NCBI GenBank assembly: GCA_040218875.1
Contig: JAVJQP010000088.1
Length of the DNA: 64,000 nucleotides
Origin: Coleofasciculus sp937127375
GTDB lineage: Bacteria; Cyanobacteriota; Cyanobacteriia; Cyanobacteriales; Coleofasciculaceae
Strand: one strand, 5' to 3'
Shown here: positions 16,473-25,389 of the stretch, one piece after another
Layout of the letters: every line of letters begins with the position of its first letter
Position numbering within the stretch: position 1 is the stretch's first letter
Translations under genes and position numbers: made by a program
Notes under the pieces: generated by a model
What the model was told of the DNA's origin: nothing
Databases searched by the model: none
Seen by the model: the letters and a program-made list of their open reading frames with translations, nothing else

Positions 16473-17909
16473 TTACCCAACCGATTTCCACCTGCCATGA
16501 AAACTCAACGGAATGACCTGCGGTAATTGCAGCCGACAGGCAGGTTCTTGATCAAGAGCATCGCTATCATAGATCCACACTTCACTTTGGTTAGAATTTC
16601 CATCATAAACGACGGTTAATACCCACCCCTGTTCTGGATTAAGCGCGTCGGGTGCATGGATGGGTTCTGAGGGATAGCGATTCTTGCCCAAATCGGCTTC
16701 GATTAGGGTTTGGGTTTGACAATCAAACCGTGCGATCGCACTATAAATTTCGCGACGGTGATCCATATCTTGGCGATGCAGTGCCATATAAATAGAACGG
16801 GAGGCTTGACCCACTTGCGCGTCTGGAACCACTGGAAACTCGGCGTATCGATCTAGCAATTCCCGTTCGGCGATAATCATCCCAGTTTGGGGATTGATCT
16901 CGACTTGCCATAATGTCTCGTGGGTAACCGTATGAATCTCACCGATTGCGATTTCTTGGAGACGTTGGTTTGTGCCAAAATCCGGATACCGAATAAATTC
17001 GACCACGATAGAACCCTGCTGATTCACATAGCCATTGGCAAAATGCCACTGAAACCAAGGATCAGCTTCGCTACGGGCGACTAATGAAAGCGTTTCTCGG
17101 TCAACGATTAAAATTTGGGTTCCTAATTGGGGACGCCATTCCATCGCCTCCCCAAAGCTACTCACCCCCAAGGCGGCGGGTAGGAGATTTACTCGTACAG
17201 GTGGCACGAAAAAGACAAGATAAGAGCCTGCGAGGACAAAATCATGAACTAGGGGTATGCCTTTGAGTGGTATCGTTCCTTTTTGGATAATTTTGCCTGT
17301 TGAGTCGCTTTTGTAGAGATTTAAGCTGGAATTAAGTCCGAGGCTGATGCCAAAGTTAAATATCTCCCCCGTTTCTGGATCACACTTGGGATGGGCTGAA
17401 AACGAGTCTCCCTCGCCTAAATAGTCTAAGCGATCGCGCCCCCAGGTTTCTAAGGTTTGCAGGTCAAGTGCATAAGGATTCCCGCCTTCCCACAGGGCTA
17501 ACAATTTATCCGGTAGGGGTAATACAGAGGTATTTGCCCTGTTTTTCACGGGTTTACCCCACCGTTCCCAGATTCGCCCTGCGGCTTTGGTGCCATAGCT
17601 AGGATAAAGTAATGTCCCGGCGGCGGCTTCTTCTTGATAGGCGGAGGTTTGCACGTAGCGATAGACCCCAGTCGCTGTCGCATCGGTGAAATGAACCGCT
17701 AAAATAGCGCCATCCCCATCAAACCAATGTCCCATCCGTTGACCTCCTCGTTCTAGACGGGCTGGTCCATTGCGATACAGAGAGCCTCGTAACCCTTGAG
17801 GAATTCTGCCAGAGAGAATTGGTAAGGGGGTTAGGGGAATTTCAGTGGCGGGTTGAGCGATCGCGTTTGCCCAAGCTTTACGGGTTGATGGTGGGGTAGC
17901 TGTTTGCAT
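16473..17909 (-). CDS. Carotenoid/apocarotenoid cleavage oxygenase
   Basis: A 478-residue member of the RPE65/carotenoid oxygenase family. The N-terminal signature GSLYRNGPARLERGGQRMGHWFDGDG is intact. The four iron-binding histidines are visible in FSAHPKCD, PLVHDFVL, WHFANGYV and the terminal PLSFHGRW. Cyanobacterial relatives (Synechocystis ACO/Diox1) cut apocarotenals at the 15,15' bond to give retinal; the substrate here is inferred. It is a soluble, monotopic seven-bladed propeller by family. It is the only carotenoid gene in the window. Confidence 0.92.
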   Translation of the reverse strand: MQTATPPSTRKAWANAIAQPATEIPLTPLPILSGRIPQGLRGSLYRNGPARLERGGQRMGHWFDGDGAILAVHFTDATATGVYRYVQTSAYQEEAAAGTLLYPSYGTKAAGRIWERWGKPVKNRANTSVLPLPDKLLALWEGGNPYALDLQTLETWGRDRLDYLGEGDSFSAHPKCDPETGEIFNFGISLGLNSSLNLYKSDSTGKIIQKGTIPLKGIPLVHDFVLAGSYLVFFVPPVRVNLLPAALGVSSFGEAMEWRPQLGTQILIVDRETLSLVARSEADPWFQWHFANGYVNQQGSIVVEFIRYPDFGTNQRLQEIAIGEIHTVTHETLWQVEINPQTGMIIAERELLDRYAEFPVVPDAQVGQASRSIYMALHRQDMDHRREIYSAIARFDCQTQTLIEADLGKNRYPSEPIHAPDALNPEQGWVLTVVYDGNSNQSEVWIYDSDALDQEPACRLQLPQVIPLSFHGRWKSVG

Positions 17910-18057
17910 GGTTCCCGATTCTGGATGACTGTTTTTTCTATATTAGTTAATTTTTGTAACAAAATGCTGTCTATTTTTTTAGGCAATTTTTATTCAACCC
18001 CAGTCATTGACTAGCTTGCAGCAATTATTCTTTGTCCCTCTTTGCCTAAATAGGGGG

Positions 18058-18147
18058 TTACACCCCTCATCCCCAAAGTGCTATAGTTTGATATGTAGAT
18101 GCACCCTGATAATCAAGAGAGTCGCGCAAGTGACTCTTTTTTTTTTT
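18058..18147 (+). ncRNA. Candidate small RNA
   Basis: TTACAC (18058-18063) and TATAGT (18082-18087) are 18 bp apart, a good sigma-70-type spacing. Roughly 40-50 nt after the -10, AGAGTC-loop-GACTCT (18118-18137) is followed by eleven T's. The predicted RNA is about 50 nt and does not contain the Yfr1 ACTCCTCACAC motif. It may be an sRNA or simply a strong terminator for antisense transcription. Confidence 0.45.
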
Positions 18148-18580
18148 CGACATTCTGCCGATTACATTACAGATTTTAACGGAAAGTAAATTAGTTTATC
18201 ATTTTGATCCCATTTTCCGGAACAGTGATAAATTAAGAATTGAAGCAATCAATCAAGCTTCCAGTGACAGATATTACACTTTCGTTCACTGTTGAGTTCA
18301 GGAGGTAAAACGACTATCCATCTTATCTCTGTTGTATCAGTAATATCTGCCACATCAGATAGTGAAACGATCCTAATTAACAATAGCAGCCCACCCATAG
18401 CCGCTAATATTTCCTCAATTAACGTGTCGGGAGCAATGCAACTGAAGACAACTCAAGGGTAGTGGTTCAGTGCAACTCTGTTTAGCATAGTGATAGCAAG
18501 AGGAAATCCCTTAGATGAGTCAGGTAAGGCTGCTATTGTTTTAGCGGGTTTGGCGATTCGCCTTCCCCTGCTCCCCTAAA

Positions 18581-18635
18581 GGGCGGGTTTAGTCACATCC
18601 ATTTCATAAACGATAATAGTGAAACCCGCCCCTAC
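18581..18635. repeat. GTAGGGGCGGGTTT-family palindrome
   Basis: Ends GGGCGGGTTT and AAACCCGCCCCTAC are inverted. Its interior AGTCACATCC ... GATAATAGTG is present in reverse complement in the copy at 25171-25235, so whole elements occur in both orientations. Confidence 0.85.
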
Positions 18636-18870
18636 AACCCTGCTCTCCCGCAGATACAAAGCCGCTCAAGTATTTCCATGCCCGCTGTACTAGCTCCCCC
18701 TCTCCTCATCCCCCTCATTCCCCTCATCGTCAACGCCTGGTGATCGCTACTATAAGATTTAGGTGTCAATCAGCCGTCGGTTGACCAATAAAAAGGACTA
18801 GATAACTAAACCCTTAAATCTGGGGTGGGCTTCAGGGACATGGTTTCCGACGCCGCACCCGACAACGTGA

Positions 18871-18893
18871 CTCGTCATTAGACGAGGCTTTTT
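18871..18893 (+). terminator. Intrinsic terminator ahead of the NADAR gene
   Basis: CTCGTC-ATTA-GACGAG followed by GCTTTTT. It ends 30 bp before the NADAR start, so transcripts that enter from upstream would stop here unless read-through is controlled. The preceding GGGGTGGGCTTCAGGGAC segment could form alternative pairings. Confidence 0.65.
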
Positions 18894-18922
18894 GCCCAGC
18901 GAAATAGTTTGACAGTTTTGCC

Positions 18923-19402
18923 ATGACAATTTATTTTTATAAGGTTGAGGAACCCTATGGCTGCTTTTCCAACTTCTCTCCCCACCCAATCCAGATCGAT
19001 GGCTGGTATTGGCAAACCGTTGAGCATTACTATCAAGCGCACAAGTTCGTCGGAACGACAGACGAAGCCTTGATCAGGACAATCAAAAATGTGTCAACAC
19101 CAATGGAAGCCGCCCTCCTCGGACGCGATCGCACCCGTAATCATCGTCCTGATTGGGAACAGGTTAAACAACAGATCATGTGGCGAGGGGTTTTGACCAA
19201 ATTTCTCACCCATCCTGATATTCAGGAAATCTTGTTGAACACCGGAGAAGAAGTGATTGTTGAAGATTCTCCCAGGGATTACTACTGGGGTTGTGGTAAG
19301 GATCAAACCGGTGAGAATCATTTGGGAAAAATGCTGATGAATGTCCGTCAACATATCCGACAGCATTTAGCACAGGCGAACTGCAAACTCGTGGATCGGT
19401 AA
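18923..19402 (+). CDS. NADAR (YbiA/RibX-type) N-glycosidase
   Basis: A 159-residue NADAR-family protein. Conserved segments are GCFSNFSPHPI, WQTVEHYYQAHKF, and DSPRDYYWGCGKDQTGENHLGK near the C-terminus. Known members hydrolyse the N-glycosidic bond of reactive riboflavin-pathway intermediates, and others reverse ADP-ribosylation of nucleotides. No ribD or riboflavin gene is nearby. It is preceded by a terminator hairpin that could act as a leader attenuator. Length is normal and the fold appears intact. Confidence 0.9.
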   Translation: MTIYFYKVEEPYGCFSNFSPHPIQIDGWYWQTVEHYYQAHKFVGTTDEALIRTIKNVSTPMEAALLGRDRTRNHRPDWEQVKQQIMWRGVLTKFLTHPDIQEILLNTGEEVIVEDSPRDYYWGCGKDQTGENHLGKMLMNVRQHIRQHLAQANCKLVDR

Positions 19403-19677
19403 ATCTGAGGACGACAGGCGCTTACTCTGGGGCTTTCAACTAATTCAGAGGAAACGGTAGAATCAAATTTACCGTCTGATTCGCTTATGTGCATCTAATT
19501 TGTCTCAGGGAAATCCTGATCAGGGGTGTAGGGTGTGGGGGTATGCCCATCAAAGGCGTGACATACAACTCAGGGCGTTCAGGTTAGGGCGATCGCTCAC
19601 GGCTGGGTTTTTATGTGAAAACTGATTTCAGCGCTCAGAATCCTTACACTATTAATTAAGTATATTCACACAGATTT

Positions 19678-22620
19678 GTGAAGTCGGTGCATCGAGCTAA
19701 CCATCTGATTCGTAACTTGGATTGCCCTCTAACCCAGAATCAGACCGTGTTTCATAGGAGTAGGACAGTGTTACAGCCAGAACTCGATCAAGAAGACTTG
19801 TTGCGCCGGATCACGAATCGGATTCGCCAATCCTTAGAAATACAAGAGATTTTAAATGCCACAGTTGCAGAAGTGCGATCGTTGTTAGGAACCGATCGCG
19901 TCATGGTTTACTGCTTTAATGCGTCGGGTGGTGGACAGGTGATTGCTGAATCAGTCAACACCAATCGACTGTCTTCTCTCAACGGATTAAACTTCCCCGC
20001 CGATGATATTCCCGAACAAGCCCGTCAATTGTACCTCACCGAGCGCTTGCGTTCCATTGTGGATGTTTCTGGGGGACTGATTGGTTTATCACCCTTAGAA
20101 CCCTCAGAAACAGAGAATCGCTCCACGCCGCAACCGATTCACTATCGTCCCGTAGATGCTTGTCATGTCAAGTATTTACGAGCAATGGGGGTCCAGTCTT
20201 CAATGGTCTTACCCATTGTCCACTATGATATCCAGGCTCAACGCTCCCAGAAACGACTCTGGGGACTTTTAGTCTCTCATCACGTCACATCCCGTACCAT
20301 TAGCCAACGGGAATTGCAGATTGTCCAATCGGTGGTGGATCAAGTGTCCATTGCTATTGCCCAATCTAATCTCTTATCCCAAACCCGTCAGCAGCATCAG
20401 ATCGAAGCGACGATTAATCGTGTCTCCACCTTGCTGCATTCATTACCCACGATTCAACTTCAAGCTGCATTACAAGAAACGGTTAGCGCTCTATCGAGTT
20501 GGGGAGGTAGACTCTATATAGCCCCAGACCAAGTGAATCCTAGGGCAGAGTGCCTTATATGTGGCACACAACCTACATTTGGAGATCAAGACAGTCCGAC
20601 GACGATTGAAGAGCATCCTTTGTTTGTCCAATGGGTAACTGGAAATATAACCCCTGACAGGCACAATGGCTCATCCGCATCTAATTCGAGTCCCGTTGGT
20701 TGTCAGCCGCTCATCGTCAACGATTTGTATCAAGTTTCAGAGTTGGCGAGTTTGGCTTCAGCTTTTGATGCTACTCCCATTCGAGGGTGGTTAGTAATAC
20801 CCTTGTATTATCGCTCCTCATTCCTGGGGTATCTGAGTATTTTTCGCTCTCAAGTGATGCAAGAAATTTTGTGGGCGGGAGAGTTTAACCCCAATGAACA
20901 ACAACGCAGTCCCCGTCAATCCTTTGAACAGTGGCGAGAGGTGAAACGGAATCAAGCTCAACCGTGGACGAATTACGACATTGAACTAGCGATCGCACTC
21001 GGTCATCATTTTGCCATGGCGATCGAGCAATATAAACTTTATGCTCAAGTACAAGCCCTAAATAGTAACTTAGAATGCCAAGTGGCTGAACGCACAGCTA
21101 AGTTACAACAATCTCTAGAGCAAGGGCGGGCGCTACAGCGAGTGACCAACCAAATTCGCAGTACTCTTGATCTGAAAACCACCCTACAAACGATTGTACG
21201 AGAAGTTCGTCAACTGCTGAACACTGACCGAGTGATCATTTATCGGTTTACCGATGATTCCCACGGTCAAGTTATTGTGGAATCGATGACAGGTGAGTGG
21301 TTATCGCTTTTGGATATTGATGATCCGCAGCAGTATTTCTCGAAAGCCCAGATTCAAGTGTATAAGCGAGGTAATTTAGGAGTGATTAAGGATATCACTC
21401 AAGCCCGATTAACTCCGGATCAACAAGAGTTCTTAAAACGTTGTCAAGTACAAGCCGCTTTAATTGTTCCCATTGGCGTGGAGAATCCTCAAACTAATGA
21501 AATACCCATTATGCTGGATAGTCTTCCTTGTCCCAGATGGGAGCAACCTCTGTGGGGATTTTTAATTGCTCAAGAATGTAAAGCTAGGCGAGATTGGCTT
21601 CCCTCAGAGATTAAACTGCTAAAAAAGTTAGCCGATCAAGCGGCGGTGGCGATTCAGCAAGCGGAATTATTTACCCATACTCAAGCCCAAGCCCAACAAT
21701 TGGCAAGTGCGTTTCACCATCTAAAGCAAACTCAAGCCCAACTGATTCAAACCGAAAAAATGTCGAGTCTGGGACAGTTGATTGCGGGAGTCGCTCACGA
21801 AATTAATAATCCGGTTAATTTTATTTATGGTAACCTGGTTTATACCAGTCAGTATGCTCAGGATTTACTGAATATTATTCATTCCTACCAGAAATATCAT
21901 CCTCAGCCAGAGCCAGAAATTATTGAATTGTTAGATGTTATCGACTTGGAGTTTTTAGAAGGAGATTTACCCAAGCTTTTAGAGTCGATGAAAATGGGAT
22001 CGGAACGGATTCGCAAGCTAGTTTTGTCGTTGCGAAACTTCTCCCGCCTGGATCAAGCCGAGAAAAAGTTAGTGGATATTCATGAAGGGATAGAGAGTAC
22101 ATTACTGATTTTACAATATCGCCTGAAAGGGAAACCCAATTATCCAGGGATTCAGGTGATCAAAAATTATGGGGAGTTGCCGTTAGTTGAATGCTATCCC
22201 AGTCAACTCAACCAGGTTTTTATGAATGTTTTGAGCAACGCGATCGATGCGTTAGAAGACTGTAATCCAGATAACCAGAGGATTACGATTTCCACAAGTG
22301 TTCAATCTAAGATTAGTGAGAACCAATATAGTCCGAATAACACCACACAAATAGAGAAAAATCAAGGCTCATCTCCAACTCATATCATCATTCAAATTGC
22401 TGATAGTGGTTCAGGAATTAGCCCAGAACTTCAATCACAAATTTTCGATCCCTTTTTTACAACCAAGCCGATTGGTAAAGGAACGGGTTTAGGGCTTTCG
22501 ATTAGTTATCAAATTATCGTGGAAAAACATGGGGGAATATTTAAATGCAGTTCTCAGCCAGGAGAAGGAACTGGATTTTGGATTGAGATTCCCATTCGTC
22601 AGTCTCAAAGAGGGGAGTAA
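19678..22620 (+). CDS. Phytochrome-like multi-GAF histidine kinase
   Basis: 980 residues, GTG start at 19678. GAF1 (about 45-235) has phytochrome hallmarks: FPADDIPEQAR and DACHVKYLRAMGV, with Cys162 followed by His at the position that binds bilin in Cph1-type phytochromes. A second, more diverged GAF covers about 245-455; a third GAF (about 488-665) keeps the fold but has no Cys-His motif. Then a coiled coil, H-box GVAHEINNP (His707), N-box NVLSNAIDALED, G1 DSGSGI, FDPFFTTK and GTGLGL. There is no PAS domain upstream and no PHY domain that I can see. It is probably a soluble light or bilin sensor kinase; the partner is unknown. Confidence 0.88.
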   Translation: MKSVHRANHLIRNLDCPLTQNQTVFHRSRTVLQPELDQEDLLRRITNRIRQSLEIQEILNATVAEVRSLLGTDRVMVYCFNASGGGQVIAESVNTNRLSSLNGLNFPADDIPEQARQLYLTERLRSIVDVSGGLIGLSPLEPSETENRSTPQPIHYRPVDACHVKYLRAMGVQSSMVLPIVHYDIQAQRSQKRLWGLLVSHHVTSRTISQRELQIVQSVVDQVSIAIAQSNLLSQTRQQHQIEATINRVSTLLHSLPTIQLQAALQETVSALSSWGGRLYIAPDQVNPRAECLICGTQPTFGDQDSPTTIEEHPLFVQWVTGNITPDRHNGSSASNSSPVGCQPLIVNDLYQVSELASLASAFDATPIRGWLVIPLYYRSSFLGYLSIFRSQVMQEILWAGEFNPNEQQRSPRQSFEQWREVKRNQAQPWTNYDIELAIALGHHFAMAIEQYKLYAQVQALNSNLECQVAERTAKLQQSLEQGRALQRVTNQIRSTLDLKTTLQTIVREVRQLLNTDRVIIYRFTDDSHGQVIVESMTGEWLSLLDIDDPQQYFSKAQIQVYKRGNLGVIKDITQARLTPDQQEFLKRCQVQAALIVPIGVENPQTNEIPIMLDSLPCPRWEQPLWGFLIAQECKARRDWLPSEIKLLKKLADQAAVAIQQAELFTHTQAQAQQLASAFHHLKQTQAQLIQTEKMSSLGQLIAGVAHEINNPVNFIYGNLVYTSQYAQDLLNIIHSYQKYHPQPEPEIIELLDVIDLEFLEGDLPKLLESMKMGSERIRKLVLSLRNFSRLDQAEKKLVDIHEGIESTLLILQYRLKGKPNYPGIQVIKNYGELPLVECYPSQLNQVFMNVLSNAIDALEDCNPDNQRITISTSVQSKISENQYSPNNTTQIEKNQGSSPTHIIIQIADSGSGISPELQSQIFDPFFTTKPIGKGTGLGLSISYQIIVEKHGGIFKCSSQPGEGTGFWIEIPIRQSQRGE

Positions 22621-22667
22621 TAATATTATTTCCTTATCCCGCCGATCGCGTTTTTTAACCCAAGTGC

Positions 22668-22694
22668 GTAGGGGCTTGGTAACCAAGCCCCTAC
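22668..22694. repeat. 27-bp palindrome (GTAGGGGCTTGGT arms)
   Basis: Perfect inverted arms of 13 bp around a central A, 48 bp downstream of the GAF kinase stop. It shares the GTAGGGGC/GCCCCTAC ends with the other dispersed palindromes and is followed by ATTTTTATTAT, so it might also help termination. Confidence 0.85.
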
Positions 22695-22728
22695 ATTTTT
22701 ATTATGGGTGAGCAAGCCGGACATCATA

Positions 22729-23235
22729 TTATTCAGGTTTTATGGTAATTTCTCCTACCATACCTGCTTCTGTATGTCCAGGAATTGAACAATGAAGTTC
22801 GTAGGTTCCGGGTTTCATTGGCACAAATACCCACTCAGCCTCGCCACCGGGTTTCAGTTCCAGTTCATGGATTGCTCCTTTAACTTCGACTTTGGCGGCT
22901 TCAACTTTTTGAGTCCAACTCGCATCAGCAAAGTCTTTGGCGGTGAAGTAGTGCTTTTGGGGACTAGGATTATCCAGCAACAGTTTATAGCGTTTACCTG
23001 CGACAAACTCAAATTGGTTAGGGAAGAACTTCAATTCATCGGCTGAATTGCCCAAACTCACGTTAACCTCTATGGCTGGAGTCGCCGCGATCGCTGGGAA
23101 GCATACTAGGTTAATTCCTAGAATTAGTCCAATGATTGCGGTTAAGCATCGGCGAAGGCATTGATTTTGCCAGGGGTGATTTAAGGATAGTTTTTTGAGC
23201 ATCATAGTATTCAGATATTGCACTATTTGGATCAC
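22729..23235 (-). CDS. Secreted cupredoxin (plastocyanin/azurin-like)
   Basis: 168 residues. A long N-terminal segment contains a signal sequence (LTAIIGLILGINLVCFPAIAA) cleaved near residue 50. The mature domain has type-I copper ligands: His in SPQKHYFT, and Cys, His and Met in ELHCSIPGHTEAGMVG. The ligand loop CSIPGHTEAGM differs from plastocyanin (CxPHxGAGM), so this is better called a cupredoxin than PetE. It may carry electrons in the periplasm or lumen, or bind copper. It is a monocistronic gene on the minus strand. Confidence 0.85.
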   Translation of the reverse strand: MIQIVQYLNTMMLKKLSLNHPWQNQCLRRCLTAIIGLILGINLVCFPAIAATPAIEVNVSLGNSADELKFFPNQFEFVAGKRYKLLLDNPSPQKHYFTAKDFADASWTQKVEAAKVEVKGAIHELELKPGGEAEWVFVPMKPGTYELHCSIPGHTEAGMVGEITIKPE

Positions 23236-23368
23236 ATCGTTACGATTACTAGATTATCAGGATGGAGTAATTCTTTCGCCTTACTATGGGGCAAAGTTAT
23301 AGGCGAAATGATACAACTTTAGCTTTTAGCCAGGGGTTTAACCCAACCCCTGGCTGTTGGTGAGACTG

Positions 23369-25009
23369 CTACACCAATATTCCCTCTTGATTACTGCTAT
23401 TATTCCTAACTTCCAAAGGCAAAAATATCGTCATCACTTCCCCAGTTTGCGGTCGCTGACGCACAATTAATTTACCGCCCAAGGCTTGGAACAAATGCTT
23501 GGTCACGTTTAGATTTAAACTCAGACTGCCTGTTTCTGGCTGAAACATTAATAACTGACCAATTGACTTTAACGTCTGACAGGTTGACTGTCCAAACTTA
23601 TCCAAATTCCCCGAATTCTCTGGGTTAGGTTGGGACTGAAATTGCAACTTTAACTGGTCTCCAGCGGGAGTGACCTGCACCTGAATATGACCGCCGGCTG
23701 GTAAGGTACGGGTAAAATTCTCCACTAAACCCGTCAACACCTGATCTAACATCGAAGGATTACTCACCACCGTGGGCAGATTTTGCGGCAATACGACATC
23801 CAAGCTGACATTACGCCGCTGTGCCTGCTTTTGCCAGTGGGGAATACTAGTCTGGAAAATTTGAGCCAATGACATTGATGTGAGATTAACAGGGGTTTCT
23901 TTCACCGCTTTTGTTTCTAATTCAACGGCTCTAAAAATTAACTCCATGCGGTTAATCTGTTCTGTACATTCATGATCTATGATTTCCAGACGCCGAATCA
24001 CTTCTGGTGCTAAATCTTTACGTTTTAATAATAATTTAGTTAACGTGCGAATCGTCGTTAGGGGTGTGCGAACTTCATGAGTTAAAGCTTGCAGAAGTTC
24101 CACATCCGGCGCGGATTCACGGAGTTGGGACACTCGATGATTAACACGGGTTTCTGACTTAGCTAAGGGTTGCCAATCCCGGTCTTCAATTGTCTCACTG
24201 TACGCTGGGTCTGTAGAGACTTGAGTAACTGAATTAATCGGGGTTACTGCTATGGTTTCATTCTTCGGTTCTACAGAATATTCCGGCATATTTTGCAGCA
24301 ACTGACGCCCAAATTGCATAACAATTTTATAATCGGGAGGCTGAGGCGCAAACTGCTTAACTAATGTATCTAAATGACTCAGTTGATGGGGATTGACTAA
24401 TAATAAACGAGGATAAAGAGACGCCCAAGCTTTTTGTACATCCTCTGGATCAAAGGAAAAGCGAAATCCAGGTACACCATTGGGATCGTCTCCCGCCGCC
24501 ATAACTAAACTAAAGCCACGGGTAAAGACTAAGCAAAACTGCTCCTCAGTCAATGAGTCAGCCGGAAATAAGCAGAGTTCATAAGTAGTATTAACCGTAC
24601 CTTGAGCTTTTTCCGGTTGAGCTGGAGGCAATTGAAAGGGCATAAAACTCCAAGGGTTTACTGTTTCAGTCGTAAACACCCCCGTTTGAAAATGAGAAAG
24701 CAAATCAGAGTGGCTTAAAACAGGTGCAGGACCGGCTAAAACTAACCCGTTTAGAGATGCTGAGTTGTCCCCTTGATCGTCTTGGCAAAGGACTTGTAAG
24801 AGTAACTTTTCCAGAGACGCGATCGCACTTTGCCATTCTCGCTGCGATCGCCTTTCGTCTCTCATCCGCTGACTCGCCGCACTGCGCTGTCCCTTATTCA
24901 TGACAACCGTTGTCGATTCAACCTGAGATTCGACCGGATTGTTCACCCCAGTCGGCGTATTCTGAGCTAAAACTTCGCTGATGTTTGGTAACAACCACTT
25001 TTGCACCAC
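23369..25009 (-). CDS. Histidine-kinase-like protein with degenerate ATP-binding boxes
   Basis: 546 residues, soluble. The N-terminal ~290 residues are a sensor region I do not recognise (contains LVLAGPAPVLSHSDLLSHFQ, GFRFSFDPEDVQKAWASLYP). The HisKA domain is clear: ALTHEVRTPLTTIRT with His311. In the catalytic domain the N-box is MLDQVLTGLVENFTR, but no DxGxG G1 box is visible and the G2 region reads GSLSLNLNVTKHLFQALGG instead of GxGLGL. It may bind ATP poorly, or act as a scaffold or acceptor. Conservation of the H-box argues that it still receives phosphate. Stands alone. Confidence 0.8.
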   Translation of the reverse strand: MVQKWLLPNISEVLAQNTPTGVNNPVESQVESTTVVMNKGQRSAASQRMRDERRSQREWQSAIASLEKLLLQVLCQDDQGDNSASLNGLVLAGPAPVLSHSDLLSHFQTGVFTTETVNPWSFMPFQLPPAQPEKAQGTVNTTYELCLFPADSLTEEQFCLVFTRGFSLVMAAGDDPNGVPGFRFSFDPEDVQKAWASLYPRLLLVNPHQLSHLDTLVKQFAPQPPDYKIVMQFGRQLLQNMPEYSVEPKNETIAVTPINSVTQVSTDPAYSETIEDRDWQPLAKSETRVNHRVSQLRESAPDVELLQALTHEVRTPLTTIRTLTKLLLKRKDLAPEVIRRLEIIDHECTEQINRMELIFRAVELETKAVKETPVNLTSMSLAQIFQTSIPHWQKQAQRRNVSLDVVLPQNLPTVVSNPSMLDQVLTGLVENFTRTLPAGGHIQVQVTPAGDQLKLQFQSQPNPENSGNLDKFGQSTCQTLKSIGQLLMFQPETGSLSLNLNVTKHLFQALGGKLIVRQRPQTGEVMTIFLPLEVRNNSSNQEGILV

Positions 25010-25389
25010 TATCTATCCCCATGAACTGCCAATTCTACTTGTCTATCTATGAGGATACTGGCTCTCGTCATCTCTCCGGGGTCGTAGAACCGAACCCCTG
25101 AGTCGCAATTTCCGTGGAATGGTCTTATGTCTTATGTCTTATGTCAGGAAACAGGCGATAGAGTGTTGATGTAGGGGCGGGTTTTACGATTATCGTTTCG
25201 TACTTTACCCAGATGTGACTAAACCCGCCCCGACTACCTCATCCAATCATGATTCATACAATTCTTTCTTCCTACAGATGGACAAGTGACTAATAGTGGT
25301 TATCTCGCACGATTGATGAATGTCTGCCAGAGAAATGTAGAAATAGGGGTATCAGGGTGAAAACCTATAGATAAATGGAGGCGGATACT
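25010..25389. other. Intergenic region with dispersed repeat
   Basis: About 380 bp between divergent genes. It holds a TCTTATG triplet repeat (25123-25145) and a GTAGGGGCGGGTTT-family element (25171-25235). Promoters for both neighbours must lie here; I cannot place them securely. Confidence 0.4.
25171..25235. repeat. GTAGGGGCGGGTTT-family palindrome, opposite orientation
   Basis: Ends GTAGGGGCGGGTTTT and AAACCCGCCCCGAC. The interior is the reverse complement of the 18581 copy (ATTATCGTTTCG, AGATGTGACT). Confidence 0.85.

Larger units (their letters stand above)
17910..18922. other. 1-kb intergenic region with RNA-like signals
   Basis: No convincing protein gene. It holds a promoter-plus-terminator pair (18058-18147), a copy of the GTAGGGGCGGGTTT repeat (18581-18635), C-rich debris (18690-18730), and a hairpin terminator at 18871 that ends 30 bp before the NADAR gene. 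A short frame at 18007-18189 is not protein-like. Confidence 0.5.
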
